NCBI GenBank assembly: GCA_042573625.1
Contig: JBHPCZ010000063.1
Location: forward strand, 1 to 19,596
Direction of reading: 5' to 3'
Length of the DNA stretch: 19,596 nucleotides
Source: JBHPCZ01 sp042573625
GTDB lineage: Bacteria > Desulfobacterota > Desulfobacteria > Desulfobacterales > UBA11574
The translations under genes were made by a program, and so were the position numbers. Position 1 is the stretch's first letter. Each line of letters begins with the position of its first letter. The notes beneath the pieces are model-generated. The model was not told the DNA's origin. It worked only from the letters and a program-made list of their open reading frames with translations, and did no database searches. Shown here piece by piece: positions 7,071 to 15,005 of the stretch.

Positions 7071-8390
7071 TTACCACGCCATATCTTCGAGATCGATATC
7101 ATCCCTTTTAAATTGTTTATCCCGCTCCGCAAGGGACTGTTTGATTTCTTCCTCGCTCCAGGGTTCGAAAATCAGGCAATTGGCAACCAGTTCCCAGAGA
7201 TACAGGGTCTCATGGTAATTGCCCATATCGTGTACCTTGGGGAGACCCTTCATAATCTGGTCGCGGCAGTTGTGACACGGTGCGATAACCAGCTCTGCAC
7301 CGGTGTTCTTAATCTGATCTGCCTTGGTTTTTCCGTATGCCAAACGTTCCTCGTCATACGGCATGGCCCATGCACCGCCGCCGGCGCCGCAGCAGTGGTT
7401 GTTCAGCGGGCTGTCAATCATTTCCACCGTATTTTCAATGCACTGGGAGACGATCCATCGGGAAGTATCACAGTGATGATCCCCAAAAGACATCTGAGAT
7501 TTTCTCCCGTAGTTGCACGGATCGTGGACAGTAGCCAGTTGGGGGTATTTTGATTTGTCAAGTTTGATTCTTCCCGTCTCAATGTATTCTCTTAAAAGTT
7601 CAAATATGCTTACAATTTTAAATTCTTCGAAAGCCTCAGGAAACCACATGTTCAACCCGGCCCGGGTTGCAAAGTAGGCGTGGCCTCATTCCGGGTAGAG
7701 GATGGTTTTTGCCTTTAGCCTTCGGGCGTTTTCCAGAACGCGCCCTACCTGAATCTTCCAGTTTTCGTCATCTCCGGAAAAGAGACCCCAGTTGACCCCT
7801 TCCCAGTTGGTGGATGAGACGGTCCAGTCTTCCTTAGCCGCATAAAAGATTCGCCACCAGAATTTCATGTCGTCCGGCTCGGCAAAGGGCTCTTTGGAAT
7901 TGATCGTGACAATGATGTTGGCCCCTTCCTTGTCCACCGGCACATAGAACCCGGGGCAGGGCTGTTCCTCGTCGTCTTCCATCTCAACGCCTACATCTGC
8001 CAGGAGAAAAAGAAAGTCGTCTTTGGGAATGCCGAGGTTGTTGCCCCTTTCCAGGTTCATAATGGTTCCCTTGTGGATGGGGCCGGGAACCTCGTCCCGT
8101 TCGCGCAAGATCCGGCACGTCCGGAAGGTTTTTATCAGTTGGACCCCCATGGGGCAGGCCCACTGGCAACGGCCGCAGAGGGTGCAGACCCAGGGCCATT
8201 TTGAATCGATGACTTCCTGCTCCAAGCCCAGGGCTATGGCCCGTATCGCCTTCCTGGGATCCCAGCCGGGCACCAGATTGGTCGCCGGGCACCCGCTGGA
8301 ACATGTTCCGCAGGTAAAGCAGACGTCGGCCAGTTCCGGGGAAGTCGCTATTTTTCGGTTCTTTCTGTCTATTTTGATAGGGTCTTCCAA
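7071..8390 (-). CDS. HdrD/DsrK-like iron-sulfur protein with CCG domain, probable selenoprotein (Sec235)
   Basis: Two abutting open frames are in the same frame, separated only by TGA at 7688-7686; read through, they give one 439-residue protein. Residues 24-34 and 69-79 are two classical 4Fe-4S motifs (CxxCxxCxxxCP). The C-terminal half has a complete CCG cysteine signature: C292, C333-C334, C372 and C375. The UGA falls at residue 235 in YPE-U-GHAYFATR, where relatives carry Cys (ECGHA motif). A SECIS-like hairpin follows at the right distance. The architecture suits electron transfer or disulfide-type reduction, as in heterodisulfide reductase HdrD, DsrK or TmcB, but no membrane or cytochrome partner gene is adjacent, so the partner is unknown. 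TTG at 8390 follows GGGAGG with 8-base spacing. Promoter and terminator enclose it as a single-gene transcript. Automated annotation would probably split it in two. Confidence 0.88.
7653..7669 (-). promoter_or_regulatory. Bacterial SECIS-like hairpin
   Basis: On the minus strand CAACCC pairs with GGGTTG around a GGGCC loop, or CAACCCG with CGGGTTG around GGC. The stem starts 17 bases after the TGA (7686-7688) and the apical loop begins about 22 bases after it, within the range I know for bacterial SECIS elements. The loop begins with G, as SelB recognition usually requires. It lies within the coding sequence, as is normal for bacterial SECIS. Confidence 0.7.
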
Positions 8391-8441
8391 AATCTATTCC
8401 CTCCCTTCACTGTGGTTGGTAAAAGGTTTTCAATTTAACCG

Positions 8442-8468
8442 CAATTCCGACAGTTGTACTCGGAATTG
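8442..8468. promoter_or_regulatory. Operator-like inverted repeat in the selenoprotein leader
   Basis: Perfect 9-bp arms CAATTCCGA/TCGGAATTG separated by 9 bases, lying between the promoter and the TTG start of the minus-strand selenoprotein gene. It could be a regulator site or an RNA hairpin in the 5' leader. Confidence 0.5.
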
Positions 8469-8500
8469 TTGCAAATATTTATTAAATTTTTCCGATTAAA

Positions 8501-8529
8501 GATATAGAGAAGTTTTTTGATAATGTCAA
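8501..8529 (-). promoter_or_regulatory. Sigma-70 promoter of the selenoprotein gene
   Basis: On the minus strand: TTGACA (8529-8524), a 17-base spacer and TATATC (8506-8501), about 110 bases before the start codon and after the end of the upstream yihY-like gene. Perfect -35 and ideal spacing. Confidence 0.75.
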
Positions 8530-8544
8530 GTATGGATCATAAGT

Positions 8545-9888
8545 TTATATATCCTTTAAAAGCCGGTTTGCCGGAGATTTTTCGATTTCATCTCCAAAGG
8601 TTTTCAGCGTCTCCGATAACGTCTGAAGTTCCGTGGTCTGTGCCATGGGTATGTCGTCGATACCCGCGTGCTCCAGAGCTTGGATGATGTAATTGACCGT
8701 CAAGAGATTGATGTCTCTGGACGGCTGGAAGGCGATATCCTTGTTCGGTTCTGCTGCCGTAGGGGAAAGAACGCCGCTTTCTACCAGCTCATCGAGTATT
8801 TTACGCGCCAGAAAAAACGGGATTTCCAAAACGGTGGAAATCTGACGGGTGGTCAATGGTTTTTCGCCTTTGGAGAATTTTTTTACCAGCAGGTGGACGA
8901 TTTGAAGGGCGAGTAATTTTTTGAACGCAGGGGCGATCTTCTTTCCCTCCGGATAAAATTCATGCATATGAACATTCTGATATGAAAAAGAGATTTCAGC
9001 GCCAAACAGAACGATCAGCCAGCTGATCTGCAGCCATATCAGAAACAGGGGAAGGGCGGCAAAACTTCCGTAAATCGCGTTGTATTTGGCCACCAGCACC
9101 TGAAAGTTGATATAGGCCCACTGAACAATCTGGTATAAGGTTCCGGCGACCACGCCGGCGACAATTCCGGAACTGTAATTAACCCGTGTGTTGGGCAGAA
9201 AAATGTAAATCGTTGTGAAGAGAACCCAGATCAGGCCATAAGGTATAATCTTTAAGAAGAAAAATATGATGGGGCTGAACAAACCGATCAGAGCTACTTT
9301 TTCGGTAATATGTTTAATCTGTGTGGTGATAAAGACCGTAACACTGCTCGACATGATAAAAAGGACGGGACAGACCAGCATAATGGAGAGATAATCGGAA
9401 ATTTTTCTGCCAATGGATCGATGTTTTCTGATTTCCCAGATCGCATTAAACGAGCCCTCGATATGGCTTAACACCTTGATCACCGACCATAAGAGAACCA
9501 CGATACCGATACCGGCGATAACGCCGCCTTTGGTATTCTCGAGAAGTGTATTGGCAAACGCAATGACCTGTGTCAGCACCTCTTCTTGTCCGGGCAACTT
9601 TTCGTAGAGCAGGGTTTCAAGACGTTTTGCAAAACCAAATCCTTTGGCGATGCCAAACGCCAGAGCTGCCACGGGAACAATAGAGAGTAAAGAATAAAAT
9701 GTGAGTGCCGATGCCCGAAGGGGGCATTTGTCGTAACTAAATCCGTGTACAGTCAAAAATAGAATCCGAAGCTGCTTAACGGCAAAGGATTTTTTTCGGG
9801 GAAGATCTTTTAGACGAATCCGCCAGATACCGGTTTTAAAAAAGTCGCTTATTTTTAGTTTATTCTTTAAGATAGCAGACAATGGCAA
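8545..9888 (-). CDS. YihY/BrkB-family inner-membrane protein
   Basis: 447 residues. The core (about 35-305) has six hydrophobic stretches (near 57-81, 121-140, 167-189, 200-230, 238-262 and 275-302) and family-typical segments such as RASALTFYSLLSIVP (58-72) and YGSFAALPLFLIWLQ (273-287). Members were once called ribonuclease BN, but they are membrane proteins of unsettled transport function. Residues about 325-400 resemble a winged helix-turn-helix (KPLTTRQISTVLEIP), a C-terminal extension seen in some relatives that may bind nucleic acid or protein. GAGGGAG six bases before ATG fixes the start. It ends just before the selenoprotein promoter, so the two are separate units. Confidence 0.88.
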   Translation of the reverse strand: MPLSAILKNKLKISDFFKTGIWRIRLKDLPRKKSFAVKQLRILFLTVHGFSYDKCPLRASALTFYSLLSIVPVAALAFGIAKGFGFAKRLETLLYEKLPGQEEVLTQVIAFANTLLENTKGGVIAGIGIVVLLWSVIKVLSHIEGSFNAIWEIRKHRSIGRKISDYLSIMLVCPVLFIMSSSVTVFITTQIKHITEKVALIGLFSPIIFFFLKIIPYGLIWVLFTTIYIFLPNTRVNYSSGIVAGVVAGTLYQIVQWAYINFQVLVAKYNAIYGSFAALPLFLIWLQISWLIVLFGAEISFSYQNVHMHEFYPEGKKIAPAFKKLLALQIVHLLVKKFSKGEKPLTTRQISTVLEIPFFLARKILDELVESGVLSPTAAEPNKDIAFQPSRDINLLTVNYIIQALEHAGIDDIPMAQTTELQTLSETLKTFGDEIEKSPANRLLKDI

Positions 9889-10059
9889 TCTCCCTCAAAT
9901 CATGCTTAAAACGGCAGTTCACATCGGCGTAATCGGTTCGATGCAGCCGAAGCAGTCATCCCAGCGTTATCAATATCTATAAGGATTGTAAAGTATCATT
10001 TTGAAGTCGAAATATAGCCTTTTTTAAAAATATGTTAACTTGTGGTCAGTTATATTCGG

Positions 10060-11286
10060 TTAAAGATTTTTCGCCATGGTCAGCTGGTTTTTGTTTATTG
10101 CGATGTTTAAATCCGGCTGAACCAGTTCGTGGTGTTTTTCGTTAAACGGGATATACGTCAAAAGGGTGTTTTTGGGTGTGATGTTTATATCATCGAGTTT
10201 GGGAAAAAGCGTTGACCGGGGTTTCATAAAACTGGCCAGATTGATTTTGAGGCTTTCGAAAGCTTCCTCAACCGGTAAAGTTACGGGAAAGAGCCTGGCA
10301 TTCGGCACCTCGTTTACCGGTTTTCCTTTGGGTTGGGACAGTGTTATTTTTCGCGACAGACTGATGAAGTTCTGAGGAGAAACCTTGAATCCCAGTGCCC
10401 AGAAGAAGAATCCCATATCGTGCCAGCCGTCCTGAATGGCCCGGGGAAGGTTGGCAACCCTGACAAAATCCGCGTACGAGTCGAGCACTATTCCAGACAC
10501 ATCCACGCTGAATCGCCAGAAAGGCAGATAAATCATATTTTTATCTTTTCCGGGCATATGTCCGAATTTCAACTTTTTGAAGCCGATTTTACCCGGCTGC
10601 CAGGCTGAATTGCAGTTTTTGCAGTTGAGGACAAGGGCGTCTCGCTCACCGTGCATATCCCAACCGCACCCCGGACAGAGCGTCGGCATAAACTGGATAC
10701 GCCAGTCCGGGCGTCCCCCGGGTAAAAGGGTGACGTCAAAATCATCCGGCAGATTCGCAGCAATCGGTTTGTTCAAAACCCCGTCAATAATTTTTTTATC
10801 TATGCGGAACGGCGAATAGATGAGGCTGAGGGTTTCACCGATGTGCGACTGCAAAAAGACAGGTTTCGGCAGAGATGATCTGAAACGCTCCATAAAAAGG
10901 TGCATCACTTCTTCAAAGGACAGGGTGGGTTCCAGGAAGCGTCCCGGACTTTCCGGGGTCACGAATTTGAGCTTCAGGGCCTGGCTGCGCAACCCCACGG
11001 ACTCAGGAAAATGCCGGGATTCCAGCGCCTGATAGCTGACATCCATAAATCTGTGTTGTATTCCGTCGGAAACGCAGGAAAAGAGCATCCCTTTGAACCG
11101 CCAGTACGGAAAAAAGATCAGTTTTTCATCTTCCGGGGCAGCATTGGGCAGCATATAGCGGAAATAGTCCTTCTGCACCAGATAAGACTTTACCCGGCAG
11201 TATTCGCAGGTAAAGAGGCGGTCTGTTTCGTCCAAAATGGCCGGCGCTCCGCACTGTGGGCATTGATATTCGATAAGTAAATTAAT
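10060..11286 (-). CDS. Zinc-ribbon protein of the SPFH operon, probable ATT start
   Basis: A soluble protein with no membrane helix. From TTG at 11235 it has 391 residues, but in-frame codons upstream complete an N-terminal zinc ribbon, C9-P-Q-C12 with C27-E-Y-C30, that the TTG start would cut in half. No ATG, GTG, TTG or CTG exists there; ATT at 11286 has GGAG six bases upstream and overlaps the stop codon of the SPFH gene, giving 408 residues. A second cysteine pair set (CPGCG then CKNC) lies near the middle. Repeated FFPYWRF / YLPFWRF segments suggest an internal duplication around the second ribbon. Function is unknown; it resembles in setting the YdjG/YdjH partners of the SPFH protein YdjI in Bacillus membrane stress. 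Last gene of the operon. Confidence 0.75.
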   Translation of the reverse strand: MNLLIEYQCPQCGAPAILDETDRLFTCEYCRVKSYLVQKDYFRYMLPNAAPEDEKLIFFPYWRFKGMLFSCVSDGIQHRFMDVSYQALESRHFPESVGLRSQALKLKFVTPESPGRFLEPTLSFEEVMHLFMERFRSSLPKPVFLQSHIGETLSLIYSPFRIDKKIIDGVLNKPIAANLPDDFDVTLLPGGRPDWRIQFMPTLCPGCGWDMHGERDALVLNCKNCNSAWQPGKIGFKKLKFGHMPGKDKNMIYLPFWRFSVDVSGIVLDSYADFVRVANLPRAIQDGWHDMGFFFWALGFKVSPQNFISLSRKITLSQPKGKPVNEVPNARLFPVTLPVEEAFESLKINLASFMKPRSTLFPKLDDINITPKNTLLTYIPFNEKHHELVQPDLNIAINKNQLTMAKNL

Positions 11287-12412
11287 GCTTTTCTCCGCAC
11301 TGGTTGCAAAAGATTGAATCGTCTACGTTCTCGCTGCCGCATTTGGGGCAGAACTTGGACGTGGGCTTTTCCTCAACCGGATGACCGCAGCGCGAGCAGA
11401 ACTTGGCGCTGGGGGTCAGGTTTTTCCCGCACTGTGTACACTGTTCGAAGACGAGCTGCTGATGTCCGCAAAAAGGACAGAATTTCGCATTTGGGGGGAT
11501 CGAGTTCTGGCAGTCCGGACAGGGAGTGCCTTGCGGAGATTCGGTCTCCTGGTGCTGGGGTTGTGTCCCGCTGAAATATTGGGAGAACATGGCCGGCAAC
11601 ATCAAACCCAGTCCCATGCCCATTCCGGGGCCTGCTCCGCCCTCGGCGTCTGAAGCTTTTTCCATGGCCATGGCCGCTTTCATCTGCATGAGCTTGTTCA
11701 TGTCATCGAAAACACCCATTCGGCTTCGATCATCAATGGCCTGTTGAACTTCGGGCGGGGGCGTGATGGCGTTAATGTAAAGATGGTCCAGTGCAAGGCC
11801 GAAGCGGATGAAATCCTGCTGAAGGCGTTTGGCAAGCCCTTCGGACAGTTCGTTATATTTGGCCGGCAGGTTCAGTATAGAGTCGATGGTCTCTCCCATA
11901 TAATCATTAAACCTGGATACGATGACCCTGTTGAGGTATTCCTCAATATCCTCTGTGGTGTAAATTCCCTGGGTCCCCACCAGTTTATTGATGAACAGGA
12001 CCGGTTGAACGACTTGCAGGTTGAACACGCCGAAGGCCCTGAGCCGGATCAGGCCCAGCTCCGAATCCTTGAACGCCACAGGGTCCCTCGTTCCCCACTT
12101 GAGGTTCGTAAATACTTTTATATTCACGAAATAGACTTCAGCCCTAAGGGGGCTGGTGAGCCCCCACGGGAGACTGAGGATCTTGGTTAGAATGGGGATG
12201 TTGGCTGTTTTCAGGGTATGTCGGCCCGGACCAAAGGCGTCCAGCGCCTTGCCCTGATAAAAAAAGACACCGGCTTGATTTTCTCTGATTGTCAGCTGGG
12301 CACCGTATTTGATTTCTCCGGAACCGGTTTCCGGCAAGCGGTGCACAAGTTCTTTGCCTGTTTCGTCAAACCATTCCAGAATTTCCAGAAAAACGACGTT
12401 GTCTGCGCCCAT
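11282..12412 (-). CDS. SPFH-domain protein with three C-terminal zinc ribbons (YdjI-like)
   Basis: 376 residues. About 30-235 is an SPFH/virion-core-like domain (LTIRENQAGVFFYQGK at 40-55, FGPGRHTLKT at 60-69, AITPPPEVQQAID at 215-227). A Met/Gly-rich linker (about 240-280) follows, then three zinc ribbons: C298/C301/C312/C315, C325/C328/C339/C342 and C355/C358/C369/C372. There is no transmembrane segment, so membrane contact would be peripheral or through partners. Family members assemble at membranes and act as stress scaffolds, for example YdjI with PspA in Bacillus. AAAGGAGA fixes the ATG, 35 bases after the HD-GYP gene; the stop overlaps the next gene's presumed start. Confidence 0.85.
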   Translation of the reverse strand: MGADNVVFLEILEWFDETGKELVHRLPETGSGEIKYGAQLTIRENQAGVFFYQGKALDAFGPGRHTLKTANIPILTKILSLPWGLTSPLRAEVYFVNIKVFTNLKWGTRDPVAFKDSELGLIRLRAFGVFNLQVVQPVLFINKLVGTQGIYTTEDIEEYLNRVIVSRFNDYMGETIDSILNLPAKYNELSEGLAKRLQQDFIRFGLALDHLYINAITPPPEVQQAIDDRSRMGVFDDMNKLMQMKAAMAMEKASDAEGGAGPGMGMGLGLMLPAMFSQYFSGTQPQHQETESPQGTPCPDCQNSIPPNAKFCPFCGHQQLVFEQCTQCGKNLTPSAKFCSRCGHPVEEKPTSKFCPKCGSENVDDSIFCNQCGEKH

Positions 12413-12447
12413 ACTTGATTCTCCTTTTGTTGGGTCATTACTTGATA

Positions 12448-14193
12448 TCAGCTTTTCGTTGAGACGCCTTCATCTGCCTCCTGAATATCGATTTGTTCCG
12501 AGGTCATCTCTTTTGTCGCGTAGTCATAATAGATGCGGTTTTTGATAAATAGATCGTAAATATCCGGATCGATGTGGTTATCCTTTTTCATGAATCCCAT
12601 GATCTTGACCGCCTGGGAAAGCTTCATCGGCTTTTTGTATGGCCGATCCTTGGCGGTCAGAGCTTCAAAAACATCTGCAATGGCCATGATACGGGACTGT
12701 AAAGGGAGATTTTTTCCTGAAATCTTTCTCGGGTATCCGGATCCGTCCACTTTTTCGTGATGCCCGGCGGCGTATTCGGGAACATTTGCCAATTTTCTGG
12801 GAAAGGGCAGCTGATTTAATATTTTTGCCGTCATGGTGGCGTGGTTTTCGATAATTTTTCGCTCTTCTTCGGTCAAGGTCCCTTTCTGAATATACAAATT
12901 TTTCGCTTCTTCTTCTGTAAGATAAGAATGCGCTTTACCATTTGAAAAGTAGGTTTTTTTCGATATCTCTCTGATACGATCGATTTTATCTTCACTCATG
13001 AATTCCCCGGGATGGTTGCATGATTGGATAAAGTCCAATTCCTCGCCAAGGGTATGTATTTCCCGGCCGAGCTCTTGATCCAGTCGTTCCGTTTCCAACC
13101 GATTATTCGGTTCGCTGTGCAAAAGCTCAATTTTCCGATGAAGATATCTGTTTTCGATCGTCTCGGCAATCAGCTGAAACCTCGTTTCGATGTTGTGTAC
13201 CCGGTCAAAAATAGTCTGAAGTTTGGTCGATTTATCGACCACATACTCGGGGGTGGTAATTTTTCCCACATCGTGCATCCAGGCGGCGAGTCGCATCTCT
13301 TCGACCTCGTCTTCATTTAAGAAAACGTCTTCAAATGGACCTTCGTCGGTCTCATTAATCTTTTCAATGATCATCATTGTTAAATCGACCACACGGTTGA
13401 TATGGCCCCCGGTGTAAGGGGACTTCTCGTCGATGGCGGTGGCGATGCTTTTGATAAAGGCGTAGAATAGGTTTTTCAGATCATGGATCAGTTGTGTGTT
13501 GGTCAGGGCCACCGCCGCCTGTGAAGCCAATGAAGCGATCAGATCCACATATTCCTTTGAAAATTCAACGACCTCCCCGGTTTCAGGGTCTTGGGCGTTT
13601 AAAAGCTGCAGTACGCCGATAATGTCATTTTCATGATTTTTCATGGGAATGACCGCCATCGATTTGGACCGATAACCGGTCGATTCGTCATACTTCCTTG
13701 GCCCGGTGAAGTCAAAGCCTTCAGCCGCATATACATCCGGAATGTTGACCGTTTCGCCCGTAAGGGCCGTGTATGATGACACGTTTGAATGGTTGGGTTC
13801 TCCGTCTACGTACAGCGGGACTTTGGGCAATGAGAAATCATCACCACTCTTTCCACCCATCCGGGTTTTCATGGTATCATTTTGCAATATTTCAAAACGG
13901 AGATGCTGTTTGTCATCATCAAGAATATACAATGTTCCGGCATCTGCGCTGGAAAGCGCTCTGGCATTATCTACAATTAACTCCAGGAGTGTTCCGATAT
14001 CCTTTTCACCCGATAGGGCCAGCCCGATCTGGGTGAGTTGCTTGATGTGTTTTATCTGATCTTCCGCATAAAGCGTAACCTCTTTGATAACCATCTTGAG
14101 CAGTTTGTTGAGCCTTTTATCCGGAGATAAATTATCAAAATCAATCTTGAGCTGATTTTCGATGTTTTTATCCATATTCGATGAAGAGGTCAT
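12448..14193 (-). CDS. GAF plus HD-GYP protein, probable cyclic-di-GMP phosphodiesterase
   Basis: 581 residues from the ATG at 14193, which has AAAGGG six bases upstream; GTG at 14229 or ATG at 14220 would add 12 or 9 residues with poorer ribosome sites. About 58-233 is a GAF sensor domain. The HD-GYP domain follows: the HD pair H307-D308 in AAWMHDVGKI, H451 in ENHATMT, H478-H479 with E480, and DGSGYP ending at P488. These metal and catalytic residues look complete, so hydrolysis of cyclic-di-GMP is likely. About 110 charged, helix-prone residues (about 325-435) are inserted between the HD pair and the TLTEEER segment, which is unusual. There is no membrane segment. First gene of the operon with the SPFH and zinc-ribbon genes. 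Confidence 0.88.
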   Translation of the reverse strand: MTSSSNMDKNIENQLKIDFDNLSPDKRLNKLLKMVIKEVTLYAEDQIKHIKQLTQIGLALSGEKDIGTLLELIVDNARALSSADAGTLYILDDDKQHLRFEILQNDTMKTRMGGKSGDDFSLPKVPLYVDGEPNHSNVSSYTALTGETVNIPDVYAAEGFDFTGPRKYDESTGYRSKSMAVIPMKNHENDIIGVLQLLNAQDPETGEVVEFSKEYVDLIASLASQAAVALTNTQLIHDLKNLFYAFIKSIATAIDEKSPYTGGHINRVVDLTMMIIEKINETDEGPFEDVFLNEDEVEEMRLAAWMHDVGKITTPEYVVDKSTKLQTIFDRVHNIETRFQLIAETIENRYLHRKIELLHSEPNNRLETERLDQELGREIHTLGEELDFIQSCNHPGEFMSEDKIDRIREISKKTYFSNGKAHSYLTEEEAKNLYIQKGTLTEEERKIIENHATMTAKILNQLPFPRKLANVPEYAAGHHEKVDGSGYPRKISGKNLPLQSRIMAIADVFEALTAKDRPYKKPMKLSQAVKIMGFMKKDNHIDPDIYDLFIKNRIYYDYATKEMTSEQIDIQEADEGVSTKS

Positions 14194-14222
14194 CTCGTAC
14201 CCTTTCAGATAAGGCTTCATGT

Positions 14223-14283
14223 ATCTCACTTTATTCCATGATGACTTTAGTGAGATCTATAATTTTTTAAATAGTATAGTCAA
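14223..14283 (-). promoter_or_regulatory. Promoter and dyad upstream of the HD-GYP operon
   Basis: On the minus strand: TTGACT (14283-14278), a 16-base spacer and TATAGA (14261-14256). ATCTCACT at 14223-14230 is repeated inverted as AGTGAGAT at 14249-14256, overlapping the -10 box and the presumed transcript start, a fitting place for a repressor. Confidence 0.55.
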
Positions 14284-14411
14284 ATAAGAAAGTAAAATCA
14301 ATAATTGAATAGCGGCATCACCATGAACAATCCTGTTTTAAAATGGTTTAAACTCGTTTATAAGGGCTCGAGGGAAAACATATTGATACAGAAATCTTTC
14401 AGGCTTTCAAC

Positions 14412-14645
14412 ATGCCATATGACAAAAGAGTCAAGACCGGAAGCAAATACTACAAAGCCTGGATAATGGTTAATGATTGGAAGATGCCCAGCAGGAATGC
14501 AGAAATGTCGCCCAGACTATTCAAAAACAAAATGTTTAAGATGAAAATCCGGACGGTAAAACCTAAGAGCAATGGAAAACCGATGCCAAAAGATTATTGG
14601 TATTCGGTTGTAGATGAACTTGAAGTTTTAAAGGACATATCTTGA
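14412..14645 (+). CDS. Small basic hypothetical protein
   Basis: 77 residues, rich in Lys, Met and aromatic residues; no family recognised. The ribosome site is weak (CAGG). The frame stays open upstream to 14364 with protein-like codons (IDTEIFQAFN before the Met), and ATT at 14382 has GAGGGA ahead of it, so the true start may be earlier. A different frame opens with ATG at 14323 (47 codons, MNNPVLKWFKLVYKG) and overlaps it; the two could be one gene split by a frameshift near 14375. It sits in the AT-rich patch near the integrase relic and is perhaps cargo of that element. Confidence 0.45.
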   Translation: MPYDKRVKTGSKYYKAWIMVNDWKMPSRNAEMSPRLFKNKMFKMKIRTVKPKSNGKPMPKDYWYSVVDELEVLKDIS

Positions 14646-14693
14646 TTGCACACCTCGCGCATTGTTTTGAGTAGAGGAAAGTAGGTGATGATG

Positions 14694-14708
14694 TTGTGGT
14701 AACCACAA
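14694..14708. promoter_or_regulatory. Perfect 7-bp dyad, operator-like
   Basis: TTGTGGT-A-ACCACAA is a perfect inverted repeat with a one-base centre. No promoter is visible next to it, so a regulatory role is only possible. Confidence 0.3.
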
Positions 14709-14777
14709 TCCACACCACCACCACCACCAACCTACACCAATACCAATACCAACTAAAAACCTACAAAAAACAAATAA
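14700..14777 (+). repeat. 78-base G-free C/A-rich tract with CCA and CCAATA repeats
   Basis: Not one G occurs in 78 bases on the plus strand. It includes five CCA units (about 14714-14728) and ACCAAT repeats. As RNA it would be unstructured and C-rich, like a Rho utilisation site, and it lies 55 bases after the small gene's stop. Confidence 0.55.
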
Positions 14778-14805
14778 GAATTTGAATTTAAAAGAAAATA
14801 TGTCA

Positions 14806-14836
14806 GGAAAAAAGTGTTTTAAGGGCACTTTTTTCC
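14806..14836. terminator. Bidirectional terminator-like hairpin
   Basis: GGAAAAAAGTG (14806-14816) pairs with CACTTTTTTCC (14826-14836) around a 9-base loop. The A/T-run stem gives U-rich ends in both directions, suiting the convergent genes on either side. Confidence 0.6.
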
Positions 14837-14854
14837 TTTAAATATAAAACAAAA

Positions 14855-14926
14855 GATTTCACAAAAACGAACCTGCGGGCACGCAGGGAGGGTACTTCAA
14901 GGAGTTGTTGTGATGTTTTGTGAAAT
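14855..14926 (-). terminator. Large stem-loop downstream of the peptide gene
   Basis: GATTTCACAAAA (about 14855-14866) pairs with TTTTGTGAAATC (about 14915-14926), with an inner hairpin CCTGCG/CGCAGG (14872-14887). On the minus strand it is followed by TTTTGTTTT, so it may end or stabilise the peptide transcript. Confidence 0.45.
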
Positions 14927-15005
14927 CGATGCTGAAGGAAAATTCTCACGCAAGCGAAATGAACTTTTGTGGTTGGGGAAAAGAAAAAGTAAAAGCCGTT
15001 AAAGA

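Larger units (their letters stand above)
14646..15005. other. Gene-free convergent region with terminator and rut-like sequences
   Basis: Lies between the small plus-strand gene and the minus-strand peptide gene. It contains a 15-bp dyad, a 78-base G-free tract and two hairpins (listed separately). ORFs here, including a minus-strand frame rich in Gly and Trp from the CCA repeats, are not credible as genes. Confidence 0.6.

Noticed and set aside
14628..14828. Minus-strand 66-codon frame rich in Gly, Ile and Trp
   Set aside because: Its composition comes straight from the CCA/CCAATA repeats; it has no ribosome site and overlaps a terminator-like hairpin.
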